Shown here in pieces: positions 8,415-16,405 of a stretch of DNA of 64,000 nt. Source of the stretch: Nocardia sp. NBC_00565 (lineage in GTDB: Bacteria > Actinomycetota > Actinomycetes > Mycobacteriales > Mycobacteriaceae). The notes under the pieces were generated by a model, which did no database searches, was not told the origin of the DNA, and saw nothing but the letters and a program-made list of their open reading frames with translations. The stretch is taken from the NCBI RefSeq assembly GCF_036345915.1, contig NZ_CP107785.1, forward strand, positions 2,418,001 to 2,482,000. The letters are read 5' to 3'. Made by a program: the position numbers and the translations under genes. Position 1 is the stretch's first letter, and every line of letters starts with the position of its first letter.

Positions 8415-9854
8415 CTACTGCCGCTTCCGGTCTTGTTCCGCACGTCCACCGGGAATGAACGCCCCGATCAGCAGCGCCAGCGCGCATGCCCCGCCCGCGA
8501 TGAGCAGTGACACGCGAAATCCGGTCAGGGTGGGGACGGCGGCCGCTCCGAGACCAGTTGTCATGTGCGCGAGCACCATACCGACCACGGCCGCCGACGA
8601 CGCGGTACCGACCGAGCGCATCAACGCGTTGAGGCCGTTGGCGGCCGCGGTTTCGCTCGCGGGCACGGCGTCGATGATCAACGTCGGCATGGCGGCGTAG
8701 GCCAGACCGACGCCGGTTCCCGCCAATGCCGAGAAGAGCGCCAGCTGCCAGGGTTCGTAAAGAGCGACCAGGCCGACCAGGTAGGCCGCGCCCAGTACCG
8801 AGATGCCGGTCAGCAGAGCCATTTTCGGACCGCTGCGCTCGATCAGCCGGGCGCCCAGCTGCGACGCCGCCATCATGAACAGTCCGGTCGGGGCGATGCA
8901 CAACCCGGCGGCGAGCATCGATTGCCCCAGCCCGTAACCGGTCTCGACCGGCAGTCGCAGCAGTTGAATGGGCACCAGTTGAGTGGCATACAGCGCGAAC
9001 CCGACCATAACGGATGTCAGATTGGTCAGCAGCACCTGACGACGTGCGCTCGTGCGGAGGTTGACCAGCGGCTCGGCGACCCGCAGTTCGACAGCACCCC
9101 ACAGTACGAGCACCACCACGGCGGCGGCGAAGAGCCCGAGCGTGAGTCCGCTGCCCCAGCCCCAGTCGGCGCCCTTGGAGATTGCGAGCAGCAGAAAGAC
9201 CAGACCGGTCGAGAGCCCGAGCGCGCCGGCTACGTCGAATCGCCCGCCGGACCGGACCGGCGATTCGGGCACCACGAGCACGACCATGACGAACCCGAGC
9301 GCGCCGAGTGCCGCCGCGCCGAAAAACAAGGTGTGCCAATCGAAATGCTCGGCAACCACGGCGGCGGCCGGAATCCCGAACGCGCCCCCGACCCCCAGCG
9401 ATGAGCTCATCAACCCCACGCTCGAACCGAGCCGCTGCGGCGGAAGTTCGTCCCGCATGATGCTGATGCCCAGCGCGATCGTGCCGATCGAACAGCCTTG
9501 TAGCCCCCGCCCGATGAGCATCGGTACCAGCGACGACGCGAAGCCGCACAGCAGGGATCCGGCGATCAGCATGGCCACCGAGGCCAGCAGTACCCGCCGC
9601 TTGCCGTACATGTCGCCGAGCCGGCCGAGCACCGGGGTCGACGCGGCCGCGGCCAGCAAGGTCACGGTGATCACCCATGTCGCGGCGGATCTGGAGGTGT
9701 GCAGCAGCGACGGCAGCTGCGGCAGCAGCGGAACCATCAGCGTCTGCATCACCGCGACCGTCATGCCGACCCCGGCGAGCACCGGGGTCACACCGCGTGC
9801 ACGACGGATCGATTCGATATCGACGGTATCGCGGTCGGGTGCGGCGAGAGCCAT
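8415..9854 (-). CDS. MFS transporter, EmrB/QacA-like drug:H+ antiporter type
   Basis: A 479-residue protein with about 14 hydrophobic helices. It has MFS motif A between helices 2 and 3 (GRLGDMYGKRR, about residues 76-86) and an antiporter-type helix 5 region (GIPAAAVVAEHFDWHTLFF). It is probably a proton-driven exporter or uptake system in the cytoplasmic membrane. It is convergent with the CoA-transferase (11-base gap) and starts 5 bases after the stop of the minus-strand dehydrogenase, so it is probably co-transcribed with that gene. The substrate is unknown. A second transporter of the same family is encoded at 62176-63687. Confidence 0.9.
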   Translation of the reverse strand: MALAAPDRDTVDIESIRRARGVTPVLAGVGMTVAVMQTLMVPLLPQLPSLLHTSRSAATWVITVTLLAAAASTPVLGRLGDMYGKRRVLLASVAMLIAGSLLCGFASSLVPMLIGRGLQGCSIGTIALGISIMRDELPPQRLGSSVGLMSSSLGVGGAFGIPAAAVVAEHFDWHTLFFGAAALGALGFVMVVLVVPESPVRSGGRFDVAGALGLSTGLVFLLLAISKGADWGWGSGLTLGLFAAAVVVLVLWGAVELRVAEPLVNLRTSARRQVLLTNLTSVMVGFALYATQLVPIQLLRLPVETGYGLGQSMLAAGLCIAPTGLFMMAASQLGARLIERSGPKMALLTGISVLGAAYLVGLVALYEPWQLALFSALAGTGVGLAYAAMPTLIIDAVPASETAAANGLNALMRSVGTASSAAVVGMVLAHMTTGLGAAAVPTLTGFRVSLLIAGGACALALLIGAFIPGGRAEQDRKRQ

Positions 9855-9859
9855 ACCGG

Positions 9860-11032
9860 CTACGTCCGGTTGCCGAGCAAGTAGTCCGCGATGAGCAGGC
9901 GGTGGATCTCATTGGCCCCTTCGACCAACTGGAATACCTTGGCGTCGCGATAGATTCGCGAAACCCGATACTCCGGCGAGGTGCCGTACGCACCGTGCAC
10001 CTGCACCGCCTCGGTGGCCACGCGCTGCAACACATCGCTGGCGTACTGCTTGGCCATGGACAGCTGTGGCCGGGCCCGATCGCCGGTGTCCATCAGTCGG
10101 GCGGCCGCGTGCGTCAGCAGCCGCGCGGTGACCACTCCGGTGGCCATATCGGCGAACTTCGCCTTGATGAGCTGGAATTCGGCGATCGCCTGACCGAATA
10201 CCACCCGGTCCTTGGCGTAGGCGAGACTGTCTTCCAGAGCGGAGTGTGCTTGACCGACCGCGCGCGAGGCGACGGCGAGCCGCCCGCTCTCCACCGCCGC
10301 CATCGCGACCGCGAAGCCCTTGCCCTCTTCGCCGAGGAGATGGTCGGCCGGTACCCGTACGGCGTCGAGGAATACATCGCCGGTCGAGATGGAGCGGAAT
10401 CCGAGTTTGTCCTTGTAGGGGCGCAGTGTCAGGCCCGGCGTGCCCACCGGGACGATGAAGGCGCTGATTCCCTTGCGCCCCAACGATTTATCCCGAGTCG
10501 CGAAGGTGATGATGAAGTCGGCGTTGTCCAGATTGGAGATCCACGCCTTCGCGCCGGAGATGACGAACTCGTCGCCGTCGGCGCGGTAGGTCGTGCTGAT
10601 CCCCGCGACATCGCTGCCGGACCGCGGTTCGGTGACGCCGCCCGCCGCGAACATTTCCCCCTGCGCGAGGGGCCGCAGCCAGCGCTCTTTCTGTTCCGGC
10701 GTGCCATGGTGGCGTAATCCCGCGCCGACCAGGCTCGACGGCATGCTCATATAGACCGCCGCGATATGGTCCACCCGCGCCATTTCCTCGATGACCACCG
10801 AGTAGGTCAGGTGATCGAGGCCCATGCCGCCGTGCTCCTCGGGGACCATGCCGCCGAGCAGGCCGAGTTTGCCCATCTCGGTGAGGATTTCGCGGGGGAA
10901 CCGCTCCTCGGCGTTCGCGCCCGCCACCAGCGGAGCCACTCGCTCGGCAGCGAATTCGCGCACCATCAGCTGCAGATCGCGTTGCTGTTCGGTCAGCGGC
11001 GTGCAGTCGGACAGTGCGGAAATATCAGGCAT
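9860..11032 (-). CDS. Acyl-CoA dehydrogenase with canonical catalytic glutamate
   Basis: A 390-residue dehydrogenase of the short/branched-chain type. Motifs include VTEPRSGSDVAGISTTYRA, KAWISN, YAKDRVVFGQAIAEFQ and the catalytic FQLVEGANEIHR with Glu371 in the medium-chain-type position. It is the only dehydrogenase in the window with the glutamate there, so it can be expected to work as a homotetramer. It is transcribed divergently from the SDR at 11192, across an intergenic region with a TTAGCTAA-type element. The downstream MFS gene is 5 bases away. Confidence 0.93.
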   Translation of the reverse strand: MPDISALSDCTPLTEQQRDLQLMVREFAAERVAPLVAGANAEERFPREILTEMGKLGLLGGMVPEEHGGMGLDHLTYSVVIEEMARVDHIAAVYMSMPSSLVGAGLRHHGTPEQKERWLRPLAQGEMFAAGGVTEPRSGSDVAGISTTYRADGDEFVISGAKAWISNLDNADFIITFATRDKSLGRKGISAFIVPVGTPGLTLRPYKDKLGFRSISTGDVFLDAVRVPADHLLGEEGKGFAVAMAAVESGRLAVASRAVGQAHSALEDSLAYAKDRVVFGQAIAEFQLIKAKFADMATGVVTARLLTHAAARLMDTGDRARPQLSMAKQYASDVLQRVATEAVQVHGAYGTSPEYRVSRIYRDAKVFQLVEGANEIHRLLIADYLLGNRT

Positions 11033-11076
11033 GGGGGTCCCTCCAGAGCAATTGGGCGCTCGAGAAAAATTAGCAT

Positions 11077-11089
11077 ATTTAGCTAACTG
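11077..11089. promoter_or_regulatory. TTAGCTAA-type operator between divergent dehydrogenase and SDR genes
   Basis: ATTTAGCTAACTG contains a perfect TTAGCTAA palindrome (11079-11086) inside an AT-rich patch, 45 bases before the dehydrogenase start and about 105 bases before the SDR. The same core occurs at 28241-28248. It is a candidate site for co-regulating both directions. Confidence 0.5.
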
Positions 11090-11191
11090 TTTCTACTATA
11101 AGATGACGTCGCCCGCAGTCAGTGGCGCGGCGGGCGGGAACGCTTGCGGGTGCCGTGGGTGCGTCCGGCAATCGACTAGAAGGAGTGGAAT

Positions 11192-11962
11192 ATGAGCTTG
11201 GCCGACAGTGTGGTTCTGGTGACCGGTGGCGCCGGCGGTCTCGGTGAGGCCGTGGTTCGCGAGGTCGCGGGCGCCGGTGCCTCGGTGATCATCGCGGATC
11301 TCGCGGACGACAAGGCCGAGAAGCTCGCCGCCGACCTCGGTGCCAAGGCGAAGTACGTGCGCACCGACGTCACCGACGAGGACAGCGTGCGCAATGCCGT
11401 GGCGGAGGCCGAGAAGCTCGGCACCTTCCGGTACGCGGTGGTCGCGCACGGCGGTTTCGGTGTCGCGGAGAAAGTGGTCGGCAAAGATGGGAATCCCGCG
11501 AGCCTGAAGGGTTTCACCAAGACCATCGATCTGTACCTGACCGGCACCTACAACGTGCTGCGCATCGCGGCGGCGGCGATCGCGAAGACCGAACCCGACG
11601 CGGACGGCCAGCGCGGCGCCGTGGTGGCCACGGCGAGTATCGCCGCGTTCGAAGGCCAGATCGGGCAGATCGCCTACGCGGCGGCGAAGGCCGGTGTGGT
11701 GGGTATGACCATCGTGGCCGCGCGTGACCTGGGCTCGCTCGGCGTCCGCGCGGTGACGATAGCTCCGGGCACGATGCGTACGCCGATCATGGAGTCGGTG
11801 GGGGATGAGGCCCTGGCCAAATTCGCCGCGAACATCCCGAACCCGCGCCGGCTGGGTAAGCCCGAGGAGTTCGGCGCGCTCGCCCGGCACATCCTGGAGA
11901 ACCCGTACCTCAACGGTGAGACCATCCGCCTGGACGGCGCGCAGCGGTTCACTCCTCGGTAA
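11192..11962 (+). CDS. SDR oxidoreductase, 3-hydroxyacyl-CoA dehydrogenase (HSD10-like)
   Basis: A 256-residue classical SDR. It has the NAD-binding TGGAGGLG (residues 11-18), a catalytic Ser149 in ATASIAAFEGQIGQ and Tyr162/Lys166 in AYAAAKAG. The AAFEGQIGQ stretch and the C-terminal NGETIRLDGAQRF are typical of type-II 3-hydroxyacyl-CoA dehydrogenases (HSD17B10-like), so oxidation of a 3-hydroxyacyl-CoA to the 3-keto form is likely. A GAAGGAG ribosome-binding site precedes ATG 11192. A paralogue with Ser, Tyr and Lys at identical positions is encoded at 57375-58145. It leads the gene group that continues into the DUF35/thiolase genes. Confidence 0.92.
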   Translation: MSLADSVVLVTGGAGGLGEAVVREVAGAGASVIIADLADDKAEKLAADLGAKAKYVRTDVTDEDSVRNAVAEAEKLGTFRYAVVAHGGFGVAEKVVGKDGNPASLKGFTKTIDLYLTGTYNVLRIAAAAIAKTEPDADGQRGAVVATASIAAFEGQIGQIAYAAAKAGVVGMTIVAARDLGSLGVRAVTIAPGTMRTPIMESVGDEALAKFAANIPNPRRLGKPEEFGALARHILENPYLNGETIRLDGAQRFTPR

Positions 11963-11967
11963 GCTCT

Positions 11968-11994
11968 CAAATAGATAGATAGTTAATCTATATC
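11968..11994. promoter_or_regulatory. TTAGCTAA-family operator upstream of the DUF35/thiolase operon
   Basis: An AT-rich stretch with GATAGATAGTTAATCTATAT lies 45-70 bases before the DUF35 gene. It has imperfect dyad symmetry (ATAG...CTAT) and resembles the other elements of this family. It suggests an internal promoter separating the SDR from the DUF35/thiolase genes. Confidence 0.4.
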
Positions 11995-12038
11995 AGGGAT
12001 ATGCTGATCCGATGTCCCTTACCTAGACGGGAGCTTCG

Positions 12039-12464
12039 ATGTCGAAGCAGATTCCTCTTGCGCCAGGGCTTTTCACCTGGCCCTCCGATGAACCGGCGCT
12101 GCTCGGCGGCCGGTGTGGGTCATGCGGGTATGTGGCCTTTCCCTTCCGCGAACACTGTCTGGCATGCGGTCTCCCCGAGATGGCCGAGGTCGAGCTGCCC
12201 AGGCGGGGCCGGTTGTGGACGTTCACCACCCAGCAGTTCCGGCCACCGGCTCCGCCGTACGCGGGGGCGGACACGGTCGAGTCGTTCGTGCCCTACGGGG
12301 TCGGCTACATCGAGCTGCCGCAGGCGTGCAAGGTCGAGAGTCGGCTGACCGTGTCCGATCCGGCGCAGCTGTCCATCGGTCAGGAAATGGAATTGGCCAT
12401 TGTGCCATTCGGTGTCACCTCGGATGGCCAGCCCACTGTCACGTTCGCCTTTCGCCCGGTTTAA
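12039..12464 (+). CDS. DUF35 OB-fold protein with intact zinc ribbon
   Basis: A 141-residue DUF35 protein. The rubredoxin-like zinc ribbon has four cysteines (Cys26, Cys29, Cys40, Cys43 in RCGSCG...HCLACG), followed by an OB fold (GRLWTFTTQQF to VTFAFRPV). DUF35 proteins are obligate partners of thiolase-fold enzymes of the Ltp/SCP-x group, where they help bind the CoA thioester. The thiolase-like gene starts 12 bases downstream, so these two very likely form a complex. GGGAG six bases upstream supports the ATG start. Contrast the second DUF35 gene at 15135, which lacks the cysteines. Confidence 0.92.
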   Translation: MSKQIPLAPGLFTWPSDEPALLGGRCGSCGYVAFPFREHCLACGLPEMAEVELPRRGRLWTFTTQQFRPPAPPYAGADTVESFVPYGVGYIELPQACKVESRLTVSDPAQLSIGQEMELAIVPFGVTSDGQPTVTFAFRPV

Positions 12465-12476
12465 GGAGTATTCGCT

Positions 12477-13619
12477 ATGGACGTCGCGATCGTGGGTGTC
12501 GGATTGCACCCGTTCGGCCGATATGAAGGAAAGTCCGCGCTGCAGATGGGCGCCGACGCGGTCCGGGAGGCGCTCGCCGACGCCGGCGCGGACTGGCGCG
12601 ACGTGCAGTGCGCGTTCGCGGGCAGTATGGAAATCACCAATCCGGAGGCCATCGTCGGGCTGCTCGGCCTCACCGGAATTCCGGCGCACGCGGTACTCAA
12701 CGGGTGTGCGACCGGGAACACGTCGCTGACCATGGCCGCTCAGTCCATTGCGAGCGGCGAGCATGATCTCGCCATCGCGATCGGGCTGGACAAGCATCCG
12801 CGCGGGGCCTTTGCCGCCGATCCGTCCGTGAGCGGGTTGCCGGGCTGGTACGGCGAGGCAGGCATGTTCCTGACCACGCACTTCTTCGGTATGAAGATCA
12901 CCAGGTACATGCACGACCACGGGGTGAGCGCCGCGACGCTGGCGAAGGTGGCGGCCAAGAACTTCCGCAACGGCGCCGCCAATCCGCGGGCGTGGCGGCG
13001 CAAGCCGATCTCGGAGGCAGAGATCCTCGGCTCGACCGTGGTGAATCATCCACTGACCCAGTTCATGTACTGCTCGCCGGATGAAGGCGCGGCGGCGGTG
13101 TTGCTGTGCCGGGCCGACCAGGCGCACAAGTACACCGACAAGCCGGTGTATCTGCGGGCGAGCGCGTTGCGCAGTCGACGCTTGGGTGCCTTCGAATTGC
13201 TCAGTCCGTCACTGCCATTGGAGTCGGTGCCGAGTCCGACCGTGGATGCGTCGCGGGCCGCCTATGAGCAGGCCGGGATCGGTCCGGAGGACGTGCACGT
13301 CGCGCAATTGCAGGACACCGACGCCGGCTCCGAGGTGATCCATATGGCGGAGAACGGGTTCTGCAAGGACGGCGAGCAAGAGGTCTGGCTGGCCGAGGGA
13401 CGGACCGAGATCGGCGGCCTGCTCCCGGTCAATACCGACGGCGGCTTGATCGCCAACGGCGAGCCGGTCGGTGCCTCCGGCCTGCGTCAGATCTACGAAA
13501 TCGTGACGCAACTGCGTGGTCGCGCAGGCGCCCGCCAGGTTCTGGGCAATCCCAAGGTCGGCTACGCCCACCTGTACGGTGCGCCGGGTACGGCGGCGGT
13601 CGCGATCCTCAGCACGTGA
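12477..13619 (+). CDS. Thiolase-fold protein (Ltp/SCP-x group) with altered active site
   Basis: A 380-residue thiolase-superfamily protein. The nucleophile cysteine is kept (Cys77 in LNGCATGNT), but two other catalytic motifs differ. The usual GHP motif reads NGEPVGASG, with Glu329 in place of histidine, and the usual HDCF/NEAF motif reads QDTD. It therefore cannot be assumed to be an ordinary Claisen-type thiolase; an acyl-transfer, hydrolase, aldolase or scaffold role is possible. It has an AAGGAG ribosome-binding site and is paired with the preceding DUF35 gene. It is followed 26 bases later by a small alpha/beta-barrel protein and an Ltp2-like aldolase gene. The family is secure; the reaction is unknown. 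Confidence 0.85.
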   Translation: MDVAIVGVGLHPFGRYEGKSALQMGADAVREALADAGADWRDVQCAFAGSMEITNPEAIVGLLGLTGIPAHAVLNGCATGNTSLTMAAQSIASGEHDLAIAIGLDKHPRGAFAADPSVSGLPGWYGEAGMFLTTHFFGMKITRYMHDHGVSAATLAKVAAKNFRNGAANPRAWRRKPISEAEILGSTVVNHPLTQFMYCSPDEGAAAVLLCRADQAHKYTDKPVYLRASALRSRRLGAFELLSPSLPLESVPSPTVDASRAAYEQAGIGPEDVHVAQLQDTDAGSEVIHMAENGFCKDGEQEVWLAEGRTEIGGLLPVNTDGGLIANGEPVGASGLRQIYEIVTQLRGRAGARQVLGNPKVGYAHLYGAPGTAAVAILST

Positions 13620-13645
13620 ATCGCTAGCTGGCAGAGAGGTGTGCT

Positions 13646-14005
13646 GTGAGTGAAACCGGACTTCTACTGGTACAAACGAATTCGGTTACCGGCCGCGAGG
13701 ACGAGTTCAACCGGTGGTACACCGAGACGCACCTCCCGGAAGTCCTCGCCGTCCCGGGCGTCGTGCGCGCACAGCGCTACGCGGTGGTTCCGGTGCGCGT
13801 TCTTGAATTCGAAGGCATGTCGGTCCCACCGCCCGCGCACCGGCATCTCGCGATCTACGAGCTCGATGCGCGGGCCGACGATGTCATGGCCGAATTTCTT
13901 CGCCGCCTCGGTTCCGGCGAGATGACACTCAGCGACACGATGGACCCGGCGACGATCGAAATGTCGATCTGGACGCCCAACGGGGCCGCACAGGTGATCG
14001 GATGA
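13646..14005 (+). CDS. Small dimeric alpha/beta-barrel (EthD-like) protein
   Basis: A 119-residue protein starting at GTG, with a GAGAGG ribosome-binding site. The pattern LLVQTNSVTGREDEFNRWYTETHLPEVLAVPGVVRAQRY is typical of ferredoxin-like dimeric alpha/beta-barrel proteins related to EthD and antibiotic monooxygenases. The conserved H of THLPEV and a hydrophobic core are present. Such proteins act as small-molecule isomerases, cofactor-free oxygenases or accessory proteins. It sits between two thiolase-fold genes and overlaps the second by ATGA, so it is likely to act on the same CoA pathway. The specific role is unknown. Confidence 0.75.
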   Translation: MSETGLLLVQTNSVTGREDEFNRWYTETHLPEVLAVPGVVRAQRYAVVPVRVLEFEGMSVPPPAHRHLAIYELDARADDVMAEFLRRLGSGEMTLSDTMDPATIEMSIWTPNGAAQVIG

Positions 14006-15138
14006 CCTGCGCAATTGTCGGCATCGGTCGCACCGAGTACACGCGGAAGTCGGGGCGCACCACTCGGGCGATGGCCGTCTCCGCATGTCGAGCCGCGTTG
14101 GACGACGCGGGATTGACATCCGATGATGTCGACGGAATGTGCACTTATCAGGTCAACGACTCCGCTCATCCGCTGGAAGTGAGCCTGGCTCTTGGCAAGA
14201 GCGAGCTTTCGTGGGCCAATAGCATGTACGGGGGCGGCAACCTCGTCGCGGATCAGATCGCCACGGCGGCGGCCGCTATCGAAGCCGGATTGTGCCGTGC
14301 GGTGCTCGTCTATCGCTCGCTGAACGGGCGATCGGGCTATCGATTCGGCACGGTCGAGGGCCCGATGAAAGTACCGGGTGACAATCAGTTCGACGCTGCG
14401 TCGGGCTTTCTCGTACCGCCCCAATGGTTCGCGATGTGGGCGCGCAGGCATCAGCAGGTCTACGGCTCCACGTGCGAAGACCTCGGGCGCATCGCGGTAT
14501 CGCAGCGCAGTCATGCGGCAGCGAATCCGCATGCTCTGCGCCGCGAGCCACTGACGCTCGACGACTATCTGGCCAGCAGGTGGATCGCTGAACCGTTCCG
14601 GGTGCTCGACTGCACCTCCGAGGTGGATGGCGCGGTGGCGATTCTGATCGCGGGCGACGATGTCATCCGCGGTACCGCGCAGCCGCCGGTATGGCTGGTG
14701 GGGTCGTCGAATTCGCAAAGCGGTGCATCATTCGTCGGGTGGGATGATCCGACCGAAATGTATTCCCGCACAGCAGGTCCGCGGCTGTGGGACAAGACCG
14801 GACTTTCCGCGTCCGAGATGGACCTGGCGTGCATGTACGACTGCTTCACCTACACCGTGATGGCCACCATGGAGGACTACGGGTTCTGCGGCAAGGGCGA
14901 AGTCGGCTCCTTCTATGCGGAGGGACGCGCCACCTACGGCGGCGACGTTGTGGTCAACCCACACGGCGGTCTGCTCTCGGAGGGCTACATCCATGGCCTG
15001 AATCACCACTTCGAGGCCGCCCTGCAGCTGCGCGGTGCGGCGGGCGAGCGGCAGGTCGACGGTGCCGGGCTCGCCTTGGTCACCGCGGGCGGCGGACCGT
15101 TCGGCGGCGCGAACATCTACAGCAAGGAGCGGCCGTGA
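14002..15138 (+). CDS. Ltp2-like thiolase-fold retro-aldolase
   Basis: A 378-residue thiolase-fold protein of the Ltp2 type. The thiolase cysteine is replaced (SMYGGGNLVADQ where ACATGN would be), the HDCF motif has become YDCF, and the GHP motif is VVNPHGGLLSEGYIHGLNHH. These are hallmarks of the side-chain aldolases of steroid degradation, which cleave a beta-hydroxyacyl-CoA to a ketone and an acyl-CoA instead of thiolysis. It overlaps both neighbours (ATGA and GTGA), the second encoding a DUF35 partner. In steroid catabolism the partner is a MaoC-DUF35 fusion; here no MaoC domain is attached. A retro-aldol step on a branched or cyclic side-chain CoA ester is the best inference. Confidence 0.85.
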   Translation: MTCAIVGIGRTEYTRKSGRTTRAMAVSACRAALDDAGLTSDDVDGMCTYQVNDSAHPLEVSLALGKSELSWANSMYGGGNLVADQIATAAAAIEAGLCRAVLVYRSLNGRSGYRFGTVEGPMKVPGDNQFDAASGFLVPPQWFAMWARRHQQVYGSTCEDLGRIAVSQRSHAAANPHALRREPLTLDDYLASRWIAEPFRVLDCTSEVDGAVAILIAGDDVIRGTAQPPVWLVGSSNSQSGASFVGWDDPTEMYSRTAGPRLWDKTGLSASEMDLACMYDCFTYTVMATMEDYGFCGKGEVGSFYAEGRATYGGDVVVNPHGGLLSEGYIHGLNHHFEAALQLRGAAGERQVDGAGLALVTAGGGPFGGANIYSKERP

Positions 15139-15539
15139 CTACCGTTGCACCGGTGCCCGTTCCCGATGCGGACACGGCTGGATTCTGGGCGGGGGCGCGG
15201 GAGGGCAGGCTCATGCTGTGCCGGGCCGACGACACCGGCGAGTGGATTCATCCGCCGCAGGAACTCAGCTCCTCCGGTGGCCCAACGCATTTCGAAGAGG
15301 TCAGCGGGCGGGGAAAAGTATTCAGTTTCATCGTTGTCCGGCAGGCGACCGTACCCGGGCATGAAGTGCCCTATGTGGTCGGCATCATCGAATTGGACGA
15401 GCAGTCAGGATTACGTCTCACCGGCATTATCAACGCGGATCCGGAGATCGTCGAGATCGGGGCAGCCGTGCGGGCGAAGTTTTCCGATATCGGGAGTAGC
15501 GGCTTCCGCGCGCCCGAGTTCGACTTGATCTCGGACTGA
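15135..15539 (+). CDS. DUF35 OB-fold partner of the aldolase, zinc ribbon lost
   Basis: A 134-residue protein starting at GTG that overlaps the aldolase stop (GTGA). The OB-fold part (GRGKVFSFIVVRQATVPGHEVPYVVGIIEL through LTGIINADPEIVEIG) is clear. The N-terminal zinc ribbon has only one cysteine (LMLCRADDTGEWIHPPQELSSSGG), so metal binding is almost certainly gone. It is probably the cognate partner of the aldolase, analogous to the DUF35 domain of the Ltp2 partner ChsH2. It is the last gene of the operon; the next gene is convergent. Confidence 0.85.
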   Translation: MTTVAPVPVPDADTAGFWAGAREGRLMLCRADDTGEWIHPPQELSSSGGPTHFEEVSGRGKVFSFIVVRQATVPGHEVPYVVGIIELDEQSGLRLTGIINADPEIVEIGAAVRAKFSDIGSSGFRAPEFDLISD

Positions 15540-15714
15540 GGACTACGGAAAACGACCCCGCACCACGAAACGACTGAGTATCGGTCAAAGGATTACGCTC
15601 GAGCGTCTGCCTGTTCAGCACAATAGCCGCCAACCGTAAAGGCCGGGTTTGGGGACATCCGTGCTCATGGCGAGATACGACCGCTCCTGCTGCTGTGCCG
15701 CGCGGGGAAGTTCT

Positions 15715-16008
15715 TCAGTTGTGGGGTAGATCCATCAGGACATCGAAAACTGCCTTGTCCCAGTCGGTTCCCTCCGCGTCGCCCAGGATCACGTCCAGCA
15801 GTGGGGCCTTCGCCAGCATCCCGGCACCGTAGTGACCGGTCTCGCGAGCGCTGAGGATCACGGCGTAGAGCACCCGTGCCAGGACCATGCTTCGGGGTGC
15901 GCCGATCTTGTCACCGTTGGCCAGCAGCTCGACCAAGCGCGCGTCCACGGCATCGATCACTTCTCGTAGTGCGCTGACCTCGATAGCCCGAATCCCGTTG
16001 TCGGCCAC
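15715..16008 (-). CDS. Hypothetical small helical protein
   Basis: A 97-residue, mostly helical protein (IEVSALREVIDAVDARLVELL, MVLARVLYAVILSARETGHYG, FDVLMDLPHN). No known family is recognised and there is no signal peptide or membrane segment. It is the third gene of a tightly packed minus-strand trio (2-base spacings) that also holds two small paralogous proteins and is divergent from an XRE/DUF5753 regulator. That context suggests an accessory protein in the same locus. Its function is not known. Confidence 0.7.
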   Translation of the reverse strand: MADNGIRAIEVSALREVIDAVDARLVELLANGDKIGAPRSMVLARVLYAVILSARETGHYGAGMLAKAPLLDVILGDAEGTDWDKAVFDVLMDLPHN

Positions 16009-16010
16009 GA

Positions 16011-16190
16011 TCAGACCCCCGGCCTCGGCTGTAGCTTCTGGAGCCCAGCGTGAACCAAGCGCGTCTTGGCTTGGAGCTTGACCGGGCAGTGCGTGCTGCG
16101 ACAGTCCTTGTGGGACTCGATGATCACGCGCGCCATGGCGGTGGTCATCAACGGCAGGATGGTGTGTGACTTCGGCGGGTTCGTGTCCAT
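16011..16190 (-). CDS. Small conserved-motif protein, tandem paralogue A
   Basis: A 59-residue protein from ATG 16190, two bases after the stop of the upstream paralogue. It shares a pattern with its neighbour: an N-terminal polar stretch, L-P-L/V-M-T, a cysteine, then CPVK-x-QAK-x-RLV. The sequence HCPVKLQAKTRLVHAG is basic and could bind nucleic acid or metal through its two cysteines. A longer frame extends upstream, but the 59-residue form matches the 60-residue paralogue. No family name is recognised. Confidence 0.65.
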   Translation of the reverse strand: MDTNPPKSHTILPLMTTAMARVIIESHKDCRSTHCPVKLQAKTRLVHAGLQKLQPRPGV

Positions 16191-16192
16191 AG

Positions 16193-16375
16193 TCAGTACC
16201 CGAAGTGAACGACGTTGGCGGGCACCATCTTTCCGTCCTCGACCAGGCGCGCTTTGGCCTGAGCTTTGACCGGGCAGACGAAGAGTAGACAGTTGATGTG
16301 CTGCTGCATGACGAGATGGGCGCATCCCACCGTCATGACGGGCAAGCGGTCGTGGTTGGTCGGTGGAAGGGTCAT
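16193..16375 (-). CDS. Small conserved-motif protein, tandem paralogue B
   Basis: A 60-residue protein. I place the start at ATG 16375, five bases after AAGGGAG, rather than further upstream; this makes it the same size as the adjacent paralogue. It contains CPVKAQAKARLVEDG, nearly the same as CPVKLQAKTRLVHAG in the neighbour, and the same LPVMT segment. Tandem duplication of a tiny Cys-containing basic protein next to an XRE/DUF5753-DUF397 locus is seen here; its role is unknown. Confidence 0.68.
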   Translation of the reverse strand: MTLPPTNHDRLPVMTVGCAHLVMQQHINCLLFVCPVKAQAKARLVEDGKMVPANVVHFGY

Positions 16376-16405
16376 CATCTCTCCCTTGGGAGCGAAAGTT
16401 GGTAG

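Noticed and set aside
14787..15539. Long frame extending the second DUF35 protein N-terminally by 116 residues
   Set aside because: The extra part overlaps the aldolase gene and is shadow-like; a GTG start at 15135 overlaps the aldolase stop as in other coupled genes.
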